A stretch of 64,000 nt of DNA, taken from positions 10,850,001 through 10,914,000 of the forward strand of contig OX387606.1 of NCBI GenBank assembly GCA_947568835.1, read 5' to 3'. The stretch comes from Protonemura montana. Lineage: Eukaryota; Arthropoda; Insecta; Plecoptera; Nemouridae. Positions within the stretch are counted from its first letter, which is position 1; each line of letters begins with the position of its first letter. A program made the position numbers and the translations under genes. The notes under the pieces were generated by a model, which was not told the origin of the DNA, made no database searches, and was given only the letters and a program-made list of their open reading frames with translations. Below, piece by piece: positions 36,972-49,724 of the stretch.

Positions 36972-39214
36972 AAATATTCTTATTTAATGCAATCAAGTTG
37001 ATTTATGCTTTTTAATGTATTTAAAGCGCACACCCCAAATGTAAAGCGTCTAGTTGAGTAAAACTGTACGTGCACTCGTCATATTGTCAAAGCCATTATT
37101 TGTAACGCCTATTGAAAAGCAAACATGGAGGTCGAAAGTGAAAAAAAATCAGACGATTGATCACGCATTATCTTGAAACTGCCAAGGTTCACAATTATTT
37201 TCAATAAGCTATTGCCAGAGATAACACGTGATAACTCGAAAACTCAATAAATTTAAAAATTGTATTTTTTTTAAGCGTTATTTTTAATGATATATATATA
37301 TAGGGGGCACCGATTCCACGATGTCGGATCCCTGCACTACGCCACTATACTTTGCTGGCCGGTACGAACTCATACCGGCTATCAGCCTCGCACATTACGT
37401 CGGGGCGTTTCGCTAGCTTTGTCAGACCACTATATACTAGATGAGTGTTACTAGTACCCATCTCCAGGACGTGAACTCACTTTTAACTAGTTCATTATGT
37501 CGGGCACGCAGCGAAGAATATCAAAATAAAACACATTGAGGTATAGAGATGCGGTCGCCGTTCCTTTTTTTGGGCGACTTGTGGCGTGTTATACGCTTTT
37601 CCACAGGTAGTATAAAAGTCCATTTCGAGAGATATATATTATTTTGTTATATGAAGGGGAATAAGTAACGACACCAACTCCCATTATTTGGGATCTTATC
37701 ATTTTACGTCGCGCTACACTAGTGGGAGTGGAATAATATTTTCACGCGTGGACAAAGTCTAAAAGAATTTTCATCAACGCGTCGAAACGCACACTGCGTA
37801 TGTATCTACATTGTTTGGTATCGCAATTGCCATAACAAAGCCAGAATATCGAACAATTTTCTCCAATTTGCCAGAGATAGCGCATTGTTCTGACACTTTT
37901 AGTCCACATGTGAAATCCGATAAGGAAATCGTGACAACATTGTTACCAAATTCCTATAATGATCTCATCGGAACTGTGTCTGAACAGCGTTCTGAACTTC
38001 ATTCAAACAACAGGAAGCAAGCAAATCACCAGAGCGATAACTTGTTTGAAAAAATGTTCAAAAATTCAGATTCGGCATCCTTCACTTCACAGATTTCACA
38101 CCCCTGACGCAGAAAGGCTCAACCTGTCACGCCGGACGCAACCAAATCAATGTGCTAAAACGTAACGTACGCAGCGTTAAGCGACCAATTGGCTAAATTG
38201 GCTCGACAGCTTAACACCTGGCAAGTCCACTTGAAAATAATTGCATCGAAATATTCGTGCGCACTGGCCGTTGGAGTGGAGTTGGACTGAATCTGGCCCT
38301 CGCGCACGCATCACTCATCACCGTGGTGACAACCAATCGTTTACGAGTATCATCACGTTTGGGTCGTCTGGTGGCTTGTTGACCCGGAGAGTGCAGGTAA
38401 AATTAAAGCTGATGACAAGAGGAGGCTTCATTTCGGGTAACTTCTAACGCTAAAAAAGTTTTGTTGCGCGTGAATACTCTATTAATTGCAGTGCGAAGTT
38501 GCAAGCTTTATGAATGGTACTCTCGCTTAAATCTTAAAGCGTGGAACTTTCTTACGTCTCTTTGCTTAGAGGGTACACTATCTCATCTGAAAAATAAATG
38601 TTTATATTCCTGGCAGCCCCCAGAATGCTTACACGGCACCTCCACATCACATTTTCACCCAACAGCTTTAAATAAAGCTTTAAGTCTGGCACCTCTTCGT
38701 AAAGCTTAAAAAATGGCACCTCCACCCACACCTAACAACCAGAGACCTGAGTCCTGACACCTGCATTTCCTTGTGGCGGCCATATTGGTTCACACCCACG
38801 ACGGTCCATAAATCGCGTGCGTCCTGCAGGACTTCCGCCTCGAGCAGAGCACGACTTTTTCTCCCGAGTCCTACGTCTTTCCTGCTGTGGTAGCACTCTT
38901 CTTAACATTAGACTTAATCGCAGATTCATTGCGACAAGGCAGTGGACCGAGACGTCATTTCCCTTAAAACCTTGCGCCTAGATCTTCTTCCGCCAGCCAC
39001 CGCTAGTATAATATGTAACGAAACGACGCTGCCGCCATGACGCTATGAATTATCTACACTCTTTTTTTTGCGCAGGATCTGACACCAATGTTCACATTAT
39101 TCCGTCAGTGTTGAGAAATATTACTGGGATTCGCATAAAGAGTTCGAACGAAAATCCTTTTTCGTAGCGAGTAAATTAACTAAAACATTTGTTACCGTGC
39201 ATGGGCGCCTGGAT

Positions 39215-39234
39215 GGGGGGGGGGGGGGGGGGGG
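39215..39234 (+). repeat. homopolymer G20
   Basis: Twenty consecutive G residues; potential G-quadruplex and assembly-sensitive length. Confidence 0.85.
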
Positions 39235-40117
39235 CGTTGGTGGATTGTGCCCTTTGGAACTCCGAGCGTTCGCGCTCTAATATTTTATACCGCCGCTGTT
39301 CGCGCTAGCTGCTCACTTTTCACTCGGTAAACTCAGGCGTTTGCTACTTGGAAGTCAATTATTTCCATACTGTAATTCCTATGAGATAAGACGACACTCT
39401 GATATTACGTTCAAAGATCTTCTCCGGCGAGGTCCTAGAATTACTAACAAAATACTTGGGACACTTGCATCGATGTCTCTTGTGGCTTGGTGAAAGAACG
39501 AGTGATCGTGGTGCTTCCATAGTCGTTCTCATCGGAGGCTTCGATTGGTAGCGAACGAAAAGCGTGAAATCAGAGAGTCTGGTCAGTTCTGTTCTTCGAG
39601 CAATAAGGAAGGGGCCGCATGAGGTAAATTTACGCCGCGACAAAAAACGTTTTCCCTGACTTTTCCCCCAAGGGTCCCAGTCAGAATGCACCACAGCCCC
39701 ACGAGCACGTAACGTACCAAGCAAACTTTTACTATAAGAAAATGAAGATGTCAATGTGCAGCGGGGAAAATAAATAGGAAGGAAACAGGAAGGGAAGGAA
39801 ATGAAAAGAGGGTGAGAGAAAAAAAAGACGAAAAAAGCATGCGTGGACAATGCAAGGACACGCATCTCAATGACGCACATGCGCAACACAACAATTGTCT
39901 CGCACCCGAACGATGACGCATGTTGCTTTTGTTGATGCCACATTGTTGGACGAAACTTTCGACGTCCCGTCGCGAGTTCAATATCTTGTTGAGCGACGCC
40001 GACGTCGGATGTGTACGCTCGCTGCATCGCCGCACAGGGGGCGTCGCTACGCGCGGCTTTATGGCCCGTTATTTGCGTCGCGTTTGATTTACTCGTCGCC
40101 ACCGTGCAATGTGACTA

Positions 40118-40154
40118 AATAAAAGAACTTCGCCCCCAAAAAAAAAAAAAAAAA
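40118..40154 (+). other. AATAAA followed by A17: possible retroposed transcript 3' end
   Basis: AATAAA at 40118 is followed 14 bases later by 17 consecutive A, the pattern of a poly(A)-tailed cDNA insertion. Upstream DNA (about 39895-40110) has an open frame but no recognised protein. I could not find a target-site duplication. Weak evidence. Confidence 0.25.
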
Positions 40155-43100
40155 CAGCAGCCCGTTTCGCGGCGTAACTCACAACAAAAATGCAATGGTC
40201 TGGTTACTTCCGCCAACTTTGTGATAATTTTTCAATGGGGCAAAACATTCAAAGATCCTTATATATCTAAATTTCAATGGTGCATGGCCCCCACGCTTAT
40301 TATCAGACTGTCTCTTCCATAATATATTATTCGTCATATTCCCATGTAGCGATGGTTGCGTTTTAACGATGATGCCGGGGCAATGGCGCGGAAATATAGC
40401 GATTAGACATGAATAAACCGTGGTGGAAACGGTCGGGGTAGTCGGCGCATTTGGGGTAGGAGTGGGGCGAGAGGGTGCCACGAACATTGCTAATTGTTTT
40501 TCTATGTAGGGGCTGGAAATGAGGGATGATCTGCTCCTGTTAGTGAAACCATGCCCAGTTGAGTGTACCACACTCGCGTCATCCTTTTATCATATCTTCG
40601 GTTCGGTCACACAATTATAGGCGTTCGCTGCGTGCTCCGGTAGGTAGAGCAGAAATGCGCAGAGCATTACACCGTTTCGCCATCAGAGAATTCGGCTCAA
40701 ATAGCAGTGCCATTCGGTAATACCCTAGCCCACCGACCCATAATCCACCGACTGCAACACTAGTTTTTATGTTCCCCGCTTTAATACGCTTTTGATTGTG
40801 ATAAAGGAAATATTTGGTCAGCCGGATTTACACAGTCCATGCTATACTATGCAGCAATGACTTAAATCCATTCAGCAAGCAATTTACCACGCTTTGTTAA
40901 CGAAAACTTTACCAGCAGTATCGGGAAATTATGTCGTTGCCCCGCTCAATGGGCATTATCTCTGCTAACCAAACACCATGCATGTGAAATCAATATTTAC
41001 TTTCAATAAGCTTCACAATATGGGCGCGACAGAAACTGGAAACGTCCACCAACCACCCTTAGGTCCAATCCCACAACGAACATTCCAAATTACTGCATCT
41101 CACACGAAGCCACCCAAAATGATTAGCATATAGAAGATCCCATGATCAGCCAGTGTGCCTCCCCTTGCCATTTCCCATGGGTGCAAGAGATGTACTCGAC
41201 CGGGCTGTGAACCCTGTGCCTCGCACAATAAATCAGAGCGCGTGAGACCTACAAGGGACGCGGGGAGTTGCAATCGTGATAAACAAGCGAGCCCTTCGCA
41301 CTTTCCTTGGGCCTGAAACACGCGTGATTCCGCGTGATATCTCCACCGCACGTGTGACGTCACGGTATAGAGAGCGTCGTCGTGCAGGAGAATAATAGAC
41401 GTCGTCCCGATAACGTCGCGACGCCATTTGACCTTGTGGCCTGATGTGCCAATAGCGTCATCAATAACAAAGAGAAGCGACGCAAGGCAGAAGCTCTGAC
41501 GATGTTCTATAATATAATGTGTGTGTGCATGAAGCTATCTATTCACGGATGGCCGCCCTATTATCTGTTAGAACACAAATCACTAATCAGTATCTGGTTT
41601 AGAGCCTGAGATCGTAAAGCATAAGGGGAGATATGACCTAGCAGCTATCGCATTTTCAAATTTAATGGCTGTGCACCGCGGGAATGATTATTTTGCAGAT
41701 CACGATTCAACAGTTAGAATGGCGGTGGTTATACTTTAATCTAAAAGTGCTTGCTTGCCGCGAATAAAAGCATATTTTTTGGTGGAAACCTCTGGCTTTT
41801 TTCGAGCCATGTTTGTTTATTTGTCGGGCAACTTATCATAAACGTCCATCTTTACAACACAATTCGTGCATAACTTTGCGCACATTTCGGGCGTACATAG
41901 CTTTCAGCCACGTCGCATAGCTCTGGAAATAAACTGCTCTGGCTCTAAATCCAATAAACTATGGTGGCATTAACATATTCACCGCCTTGCAGTGTACAGT
42001 GAACGCCGCGGAGGTTGCATGTCGCGGCGCTGACTGCTTTATGGCAGATTCGAATGCAACGGCGGTCTCATGCAATTCATGCAAGAAAACCAACCACAGC
42101 TGTTGGCACACTCGAAAAAAAGACACCGAAGACGAATGTTGCATCTACTAGTAGAGCACAGGCTTGATTTCGATGAAATATAGTGCGTTGAACCTATGGA
42201 GCTAGATTATCATATGCTTGCACGTAGGTAATATATATTTTAAGATGGTTCGTTAAAAAAAAAAAAAAAAACGCGGAGAAATGTTTCTGAAAGTATGAAT
42301 GATTGTTTTCGTTCGGATATCATGCGAGATATCTCGAGTAATGGTGCGTGAATGGTCTAACATGAGCATTGAGTCAACTTCGTTGAGTCGGCCGTGCATA
42401 GCGTGTCATCACGGAAATCTTTTCCACGGTTTTGTCCAACAGGTATACGGAATTAGAACGTTCCATGCCTTGTTTGCTGATCGTAAGCTTACCGAAGCAA
42501 ACAAATCTGGGGTTTAAATATTAATTTTCAAAATAATACCTGAATATTGGTCGACATGGTTATTAAGAATTTTCCAGTTGCAAAAACTTCTCATCGATTG
42601 CACAAATCGTTTGTCGCTTTTGGACATAATCCATGGATTTTACTCAACGTTCAAGCTAAACATACATAAATTACCAACAGAATCCGAAGTCTCTCAGCTC
42701 AATGCAGATCTAACTGCGTCCGCCTCGCAATAAATCAGATTCGTCACAGCATCAAAAAAACAAACGGCACTTGAACAATACGCAATGCTCCTCTGCTACC
42801 AGTCATCAATAATTTTAATTTCCCTCCTCCCACCTAAGTCTTACATGCTAAGTCCACCACGAGCAGGGCACCCTCGCCTGGCGTCGTAAGTAAGGGATGT
42901 CACGCTCTGGGGTCAACTCATTCAACAGGGACCCGGGGGCTAGCAGCGACCCGGCTAGAGCGCGGAGCCACCGGCAATGGTGGCGGCTTATCGCTTAATT
43001 CCGGCTGTCTCCATAACTCACTCGCTTGAATGTGGCCTGAGGGTGTATAATCTGCACACGAGCCCTTTAGGGAGGTATCTTCCATGGGGTGGCCTGTACA

Positions 43101-44309
43101 CATCGGTTGGCCGCCATGATACTTGTAACAAGATCCTCCGTCGCGGCCGAAGTCGCCTAGATCAGTAAGGGAGTGGTGGGCGAGAGGGGTGGCAGTGGCG
43201 TGCAGTGTTTCCCCCTTCCTTTACCCTCTTGGTACCAGGGGATAAGTACTCGTACCTTCTTGCGCCCACGATTCCTTGAAAAATTACCAAATATCGGAGA
43301 ATAGATAGAAGAATGGATAGGCTTGTCATCGTTGATATGTAAAGACAAAGCAATGTGTGAAGGTCGGTGAATTTTTCAGATCGTCATTTTAAAAACAAGA
43401 AAAGGTGCAAAAGTGTCAACATAGCTTTTCATGATGACATGCCGGCATCAGTGCTAAAGATGCGCTCTCGGACTCAAAATTCTTGCAAGTCTTCCAACCG
43501 CACTGCTTGTGGTAAATAAAGAAAGGTAAATATCAAGGTCGGTGTATTTCTTGGCCGTGCTAAGATCACCGTACAGAGCTTCAAAATTCGACTAACTTGT
43601 GCTGCCGGGGATGAATGTTCCCTCTTCAAAGCATTCAAAGCATGCAAGTTAGAGTAAGTATACCACTGGGTAGAATATTTTCAATTTTATCACTTATTTT
43701 AAAGCCAATTGATTTCATTTGGTAAAGCGCTCAAACCTTTCTGTAAAACGTTTCTTAAAAAGTCGCCAAGCATCGGTAAATACTACCAAGTACAAATTTC
43801 CAAATTGTTTGATTGGTACAGAAATTGAGCCGCGCTATTGCGATAGACCATGCGCCGATTACCCCCATTTTCCCTACACAGAGATTCAGTGAGCTGAACA
43901 CTCATCCAGCGCCCGTTTCCACCACTGGGGCAACGTAGATCCGAATGACCGGCCAGCTACTTGGACGCCCTCCATCGCGGCGATGTGCTGGCCGAATGGC
44001 GCTCGTTTCGGCACACGACACCCATCCCACCGCACCCCCGTCTCATGAGCATTAACATTTAGTGTCTGGACCTACTGGCCTTACACCTACTCTATATGTG
44101 TGCATGTACGGCGTTAATGGATTACAGTGTCGAGATTATGTGGGGGATTCCAATATCTGGGCCAGCTAGTTATTTCAAGTCAAAGGTGCCGTCACCATGC
44201 AATGGGAATTCTTTTTTTTTTTTTTTGGACATGCTAACCATTATCGCATTACCGAAGGCTCCAGCACTGTTTGAAATGTAATAACGGCGTTAAGGCATCT
44301 TTATCACAG

Positions 44310-44465
44310 ACAGAGCGCCGTTTGAATCACAAGACCAACGTCCAATTACTGGACTTCTCCTTTAGTGAGATTGGAATTACTCTGGTAACGGTCAAGGTGC
44401 AGTACGCTGTTAATGGGCAGGAATTAATGAAATCAGACACAATCTTAGGGGCACAAAGTTGTTGA
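44310..44465 (+). CDS. candidate terminal exon, unrecognised product
   Basis: After an acceptor-like TCTTTATCACAG, an open frame of about 51 codons to the TGA at 44463 has protein-like content (for example LLDFSFSEIGITLVTVKV, then YAVNGQELMK). It has alternating hydrophobic residues compatible with beta strands. No domain is recognised and no partner exon was found, so it may be a relic or chance. Confidence 0.2.
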   Translation, partial: TERRLNHKTNVQLLDFSFSEIGITLVTVKVQYAVNGQELMKSDTILGAQSC

Positions 44466-46485
44466 AATCTGATCACCGGATTGCCTGGCTACAATCTCGT
44501 TCAATTTACGAGCTGGATGGCCGAGGTGTTAATTAAAAGGTACCGCAGGCACATGCTGGGAGGCACAAACAGCTCTCGTGACAGTCTTGATTGCTAAGAC
44601 GACCTCCGGCGTCGTGGGAACAATCGTTCGGCGTCGGCGTCACCACGGTGATAAGAAAAGGGAGCTTCAAATGCACGCGAAACGATTAAAAAGGAAATAA
44701 GGATGATTGCAGTGAGCTATATAGGGTATCTACGGTGGCTAGACGGTGAGAAAATAAGCACTTGGCGGACAGGTGTACAGTGGATTATATTCGGGTACTC
44801 CCTTCACACGAATGGAGATTGGTAATTAACTGTGAGTGCATCTACACTGTTCCACTGCAATCAATAAATCATTGTTTGTTCTCGTTTAAATGTACGTTGC
44901 TTTTCATAATTAATTGGGTATGTGTACCGCACATGTGTCGAGCTAGGAGATTGGATCATTCGTGATAACATATATATATATAGGGGTTGTGGGTGTTCTT
45001 TTAGGACCGTGCGTTCCTACCCGAGGTCTTGAGGTCTTTGATTGAAACACATGTGTGCCGAAAAGTCTCGATTTAATCGTGTCACCATATGATAAATTAA
45101 TTAAGTTTACGAATACCACATCCTACCTAGACGTAACAGCGAGTTGGGATCGTCGCCACACCGTAACGAGCATGCATACCAACTGTAAAACACACACACA
45201 CCCCTAACACCCCTATATACGTCTTGTGGTATGTACTCAAACTTAAAATTGCATGGAACTAATTATTACTCGGCAAATATCGCCTGTAAGTAGCAAAGTT
45301 TTCATTCTTGACTTAAATCCGTCTTCTCGCGCGAGGCGCTGCGACTGCGCGCAGTGCTTTTCTCCGGGTGTGTGCTTTTTTCCCCCCTTAGTTTTGTCAA
45401 TTAGCGGAGCTAGCGGTGCCTGGTGTACGCGGATCTTTTTTCCCTATGCAGCACCTCTAATTTGCCGAGCTGAATTGCTAAGCCTGCAAAAACTGTTCCT
45501 AGGCGGTTTCGTGGGGATTGAAAAGTTTTCGGGAAATTTAAAAATAACTTGTTAATTAACGAACGTCGTCCGGGAAACTTTGTTTAGTGCATAAATCATC
45601 GAGCGGAGAGCTTTAAATATCTTGAAAACATCATTTGAATATTCTGCAAAGAAAGGATTATAGCTCTAGGTGAGTATGATTACATATCGCTACACATGAA
45701 CTTTGAAACATTTTTCCGCGATTTTACCGCTTACCAATGAGAAAGCAAAACATTAAAAAAATACATAATTTTTTTTGACTAAATTTAATCTACCGGTGGA
45801 GACTAGTACGACATAATCGCGTTACTCACGAAAAAAAAATGTAAGAGAAAGGGGCAAAGAGAAGTGGTAAGAAACTCGGCAACAACTAACTGTAGCTAAA
45901 CACTTCTGATACGACGCCCCAAAAAAATCAGAAGCCCAAACAGGAAAAAACATCCTTAATCAGACTGCTGAAATAGGTACGGGTAACAAATTAAAGTCTT
46001 TAATTTTCTGCTGAAAAGCAAAATAGCGCTACCACCGCTTTCATGGTTTCAGGATCGACGCACCCTGCAGTCTATAGGTCTCTTATGAGCGCCGCATTTA
46101 GCTGGTGGGGTCCTTGGCGTGGTAGCCAGGAACGGGCAAGCAACGGGTAGAGTGCAGCAGGCTAGATTGTGTCTGTGTGGGGGACTGCAGCGGCTGGTAC
46201 CATGCAACCAGTTAGTATCACAACAAGTGTACGTAATTAGCAATTCGACGGTGAACACAAGATCACGTGTTGAACGGTCGTTCCTGCGCGCGATAGGACC
46301 GAGGTGGGGGTGCCTTCTGAAAAGTGGTTAAAAATTGAACTAAGGGATCAATCGAGCCGCTGCAAGGGGATCTAAAAATGTATTGAGGCTTTGAACTCGT
46401 CAAAGAGACGTGCGAATAGTTGATTACTTTGTCCAATGATGTTTTGTCATACGAAGGACAATGTAGGGTTATGGATTTATTTATG
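44466..46485. other. no supported gene
   Basis: Short TA and CA runs (about 44969-44982 and 45190-45201) and frames of up to 100 codons without domains. Nothing else is seen. Confidence 0.5.
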
Positions 46486-46903
46486 GTATTTAACGACGAA
46501 CTGTGTGACAACGGGCCCTGTGCCACTGGTCTAATGGCGTCGGTGAATGAGTATATGATGATGATGTGAATGATGATGAATTTAACCTAGACTAGAAGGG
46601 AGCAGGGGAAATCCGGTACTGGCACGTAGCCTACTCCAGTCGAAGAGTACAAAGGGGACTACCGGCTTAATGTCGCATTCGAAGGATGGTGCAACGCAAA
46701 CAGCACGATTCCTCCACAAATCCATGCTGACGAAAGATTGATAAGCAAGGCGAATGAAGTAACAGTACTAACTTTTAACCCTCCAACCTTCCTCCCATAC
46801 AGAACTGGTCATGTATATGATGGTCACCCATCCAATACCTTATCCAATGCAGTGTAGCTTAACTTCGGTGATCTCACGAGAACCGGTGTTTCCAACACGC
46901 CAA
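46486..46903 (-). mobile_element. 5S rRNA-derived SINE, copy A
   Basis: Read on the minus strand, the element begins near 46903 with a 5S rRNA-like head that keeps the 5S internal-promoter region (reverse complement of GGTTCTCGTGAGATCACCG, the TTAAGC box and GGATGGGTGACC). A body follows with GTAGGCTACGTGCCAGTACC, then an ATC-rich microsatellite, and a conserved tail ending GTCGTTAAAT near 46486. The same head, body and tail recur at 52.1-52.7 and 55.1-55.9 kb, so this is a repeat family, not a functional 5S gene. About 418 bp. SINEs with 5S heads are the SINE3 class; their mobilising LINE is not visible here. Confidence 0.8.
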
Positions 46904-49595
46904 TAAGCATGACAAATACAAATTCATCAAAAACATGCTATTAATACCATTTTGTGCCATGTTTTAACAACTAATTAATTTTCCGTAAAATAGACAAATT
47001 CTCCTATTTCACATGCGGTGAAATAGGATTTTGGTTCACAAATGCATCTCTCTGATCTCCACATGATGAGCACGAGATCTCCTACAAAGCAGCACGATTT
47101 AACATATCAAGCATTACCTCAATATTTGAAATAATTTAACAATCTGCCTATAGCCCCCAAGGCACTAATACAGCAGTGTATCAAAATGTCACACGATTAC
47201 GAGATCAATTTAAGCGGGACGTATATATCGCCTGCATGCTAAGCGCTTTAATCCCCACTTAAAACGAAACATTGATTGATTCTGTGACACAGCCTGATCG
47301 AATGTCCATGGAGCACTGTAAACCGAACACTAATCTCCTAGAAAAGCAAGCTCCCATGCAGAGGGCGCAAACAGCGCCTGTACCGTAAGTAACCCACCAC
47401 GTATCACAGCCCCCGTGTCCGCCACCGGCCACTAACTGGACCCATTTGTCAATGATGTGCGCTCGATGTCACAACAGTGTTATGACGGTTTTATGGGTGC
47501 CCCCGAGCCCACCAAAAGACTCCCTATAGCGTGTCCTGACACCACCGTTAATGACTCCGTGTGTGTTTGTGCCCCCCCCCCCCCCCCCCCCCTCTCTGAT
47601 ATTATAGCCGTAGGACGAAGACGAAGTAGACGATAAATTACTGTTCCAAGGGTGAAACGAAAATGCTGACAAACCCTGCTAAACGTTCGGCGATACGCGA
47701 CAAGAATCTAGATATATTTTTTTAATAAACAACTAAATCGTTTTGGTCAAGATTGATGGCGTTTCCAGTCGGCTGCGGATGGGACATGAGCTAAGCGAGG
47801 TGGACACTGCCAATTCAAAACCCTGCGTGGACAAAGTGCCAGAGCAAAAGTTTGCTCTGTGACATAACCATATCTACGTCGAGAGACAGGTACAAAAAGT
47901 TGGCTTGTAGAGATTGCAATCGGCCAGAAGATGGAAACAAGGAAATATGGTGACATTTAAATGAAACGTACAAGTTTTCTGATAGACCGCGACTGTTCTA
48001 TGAATAATGATTGTGCAGATAGCAAAGTTTAGACACTATGCCGAGCAACATGTGTCAGGCACGGCAAGATCATGTTGGCAAACGATCTTAGTTCCATTCC
48101 TGGGGCCGGGTTTTGTTCCAGCTCTAGTCGCGATTGAGATATATGTAATACCTACTCGCGTAAAATGTATCCCAAAAACACAGATGAATAGATTTTATAA
48201 CACTCGGCTTTTCAAGCAGATGTAGAAGTAAATATTTAATTTTGAGCATCCATTGTTTTTAGAATTGATTGTCTGGGCTGAGTTTTCGAATGTTTCTTCT
48301 ACCGAGGGTAACTCCAGTCCGTTTTTTTTTTTTTTTTTGCAAAGATCACTGGTTTACCTGAAAGTAAGATCTGAGGGCAGCTACGTGAGTCGGCAACACA
48401 GCTAAGATTGACATAAACGTTGACATATGACAAGATGAACTTGAATCCAACAAAGACCCTCCATATTGCCACTTGAAAATTTACAAATCGATGTAACCGA
48501 GTTTTTGGGATAGACCGTACAGCTCAGTCGAAAATGGTTCGGTGGGGAAAAATAGCGCCGACTGGTACTACAACTCAAATCCACACGCAGGGGCTGTCTG
48601 CGATCAATCTCGAATACCTGAGACTGGTTCATTAACGACCTTTTAATTGATCTGCATGCTGATTAAACTGAAAACTCTGCTCGCCGTCTACTTTTCTAAG
48701 CTAAATTATGGCCAGATTCGGACTAATAACTAAGGTCGAAAAGATGAATAATGACTAAAAAATACACTGTTTTTATTGGTGAAATATGACTACCGTGAAA
48801 TAAAACATATTCTGCTATTTCTAGAGTTAATTTTGAAAATTACAAAATAATTGTTTTAAAATATGCGCTCTATAGGTGAATTTGATAGTTGAAATGTAAG
48901 TACAGCACGTCACTAAAAGAACATACAAAATAATATATTTATAGCAAATCCAGATAAGAACTCCGCAAGTTAATTTCAGCAAGAGAGACTCACGAAATGA
49001 GGTCGTTATTTTTGGTTGAGGGCCACATCACATTACCTCGTAATATTTATTGAGCCGTTATTTACATTACTTTGGGTAATCCAAATTACTGTTGAAAAAG
49101 TACATTTTTACATATTAAAAAAAAAAAAACGTATTTTCAAAACAAATGTTTACCAAGCATGAGGGTTGCTAGTCTACGCTACCAACTAATCGCCTAACCT
49201 TGTTGCTGCTCTCTCGACTGAGCCAGCGAGTCACCCCAACTTTAGTGCCACATTCTGACGAGAAAAGCAGCTGTGTGCAGAGAGCCTGCGTCGCAAAAGC
49301 GAGAGCACCCTATCGGCAAAACACTAAGACACCCCTAGACAAAAATATATATATTTAGCTGGAGATGGCAATATGCAAGGTAAAATCCATTGAAAAATAC
49401 ACCGAAATGTTGAACAGCTAGTTTACAAAAGCAATTTAATTCTAGTTCTATTTTTATACAGGTAATTTGTGACGTTATCACCGCGAGTGATAAAAAAAAC
49501 GCTCATTAAAAATATCATAAGTTCATTTGTTTTAGACACGTAAATCCACAAAAACAGTAGGCTGAGGAAGGTAATTTGTGCTATGACTGTCCGCC
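46904..49595. other. no supported gene upstream of secreted-protein gene 1
   Basis: A C21 run at 47572-47592 is the last long homopolymer G/C tract in the window. T18 lies near 48321-48338 and A12 near 49118. Frames at 47747-47956 (minus) and 48007-48225 (plus) are 69-72 codons with hydrophobic stretches but no recognised product. They may be relics. Confidence 0.5.
47572..47592. repeat. homopolymer C21
   Basis: Twenty-one consecutive C; the rightmost long poly(C)/poly(G) run in the window. Confidence 0.85.
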
Positions 49596-49724
49596 ATTGG
49601 TCACCGCGAAGGTCAAGTGTGGCCGTCTAGGCCTCTAAGACAGCCGCCGGGGGCTGAAGAAGTTACACGACTACGACATTCAACAGGAATCCACGTCTAC
49701 ATACTGTCCGATAACGAGTCCGCG
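49596..49724 (+). promoter_or_regulatory. proximal promoter and 5' UTR of secreted-protein gene 1
   Basis: ATTGGTCA (a CCAAT-box reverse complement) lies exactly 129 bases before the ATG, and the identical word lies exactly 129 bases before the ATG of gene 2. The two 129-bp segments align without gaps. Shared blocks include CAACAGGAATC, ACTGTCC and CGAGT next to the start. The TATA-like position of gene 2 (CCTATATGA) corresponds here to CCTCTAAGA at 49632-49640. The start site is probably between that block and the ATG. Confidence 0.55.

Larger units (their letters stand above)
36972..44309. other. no supported gene; non-coding DNA
   Basis: Contents include GGCACCTCCAC motifs at 38635 and 38715, a G20 run at 39215-39234, AATAAA at 40118 followed by A17 at 40138-40154, a CRE palindrome at 41355-41362, and A-runs near 42256. 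The 247-codon minus frame at 39359-40102 has no domain and random composition. No gene is supported. Confidence 0.55.

Noticed and set aside
39359-40102. 247-codon open frame on the minus strand
   Set aside because: Biased by pyrimidine-rich DNA, with no recognisable domain and no conserved-looking segments; probably chance.
47747-48632. Three frames of 69-76 codons with hydrophobic starts
   Set aside because: No domains, no linked splice signals and alternating strands; possibly relics, but not supportable.
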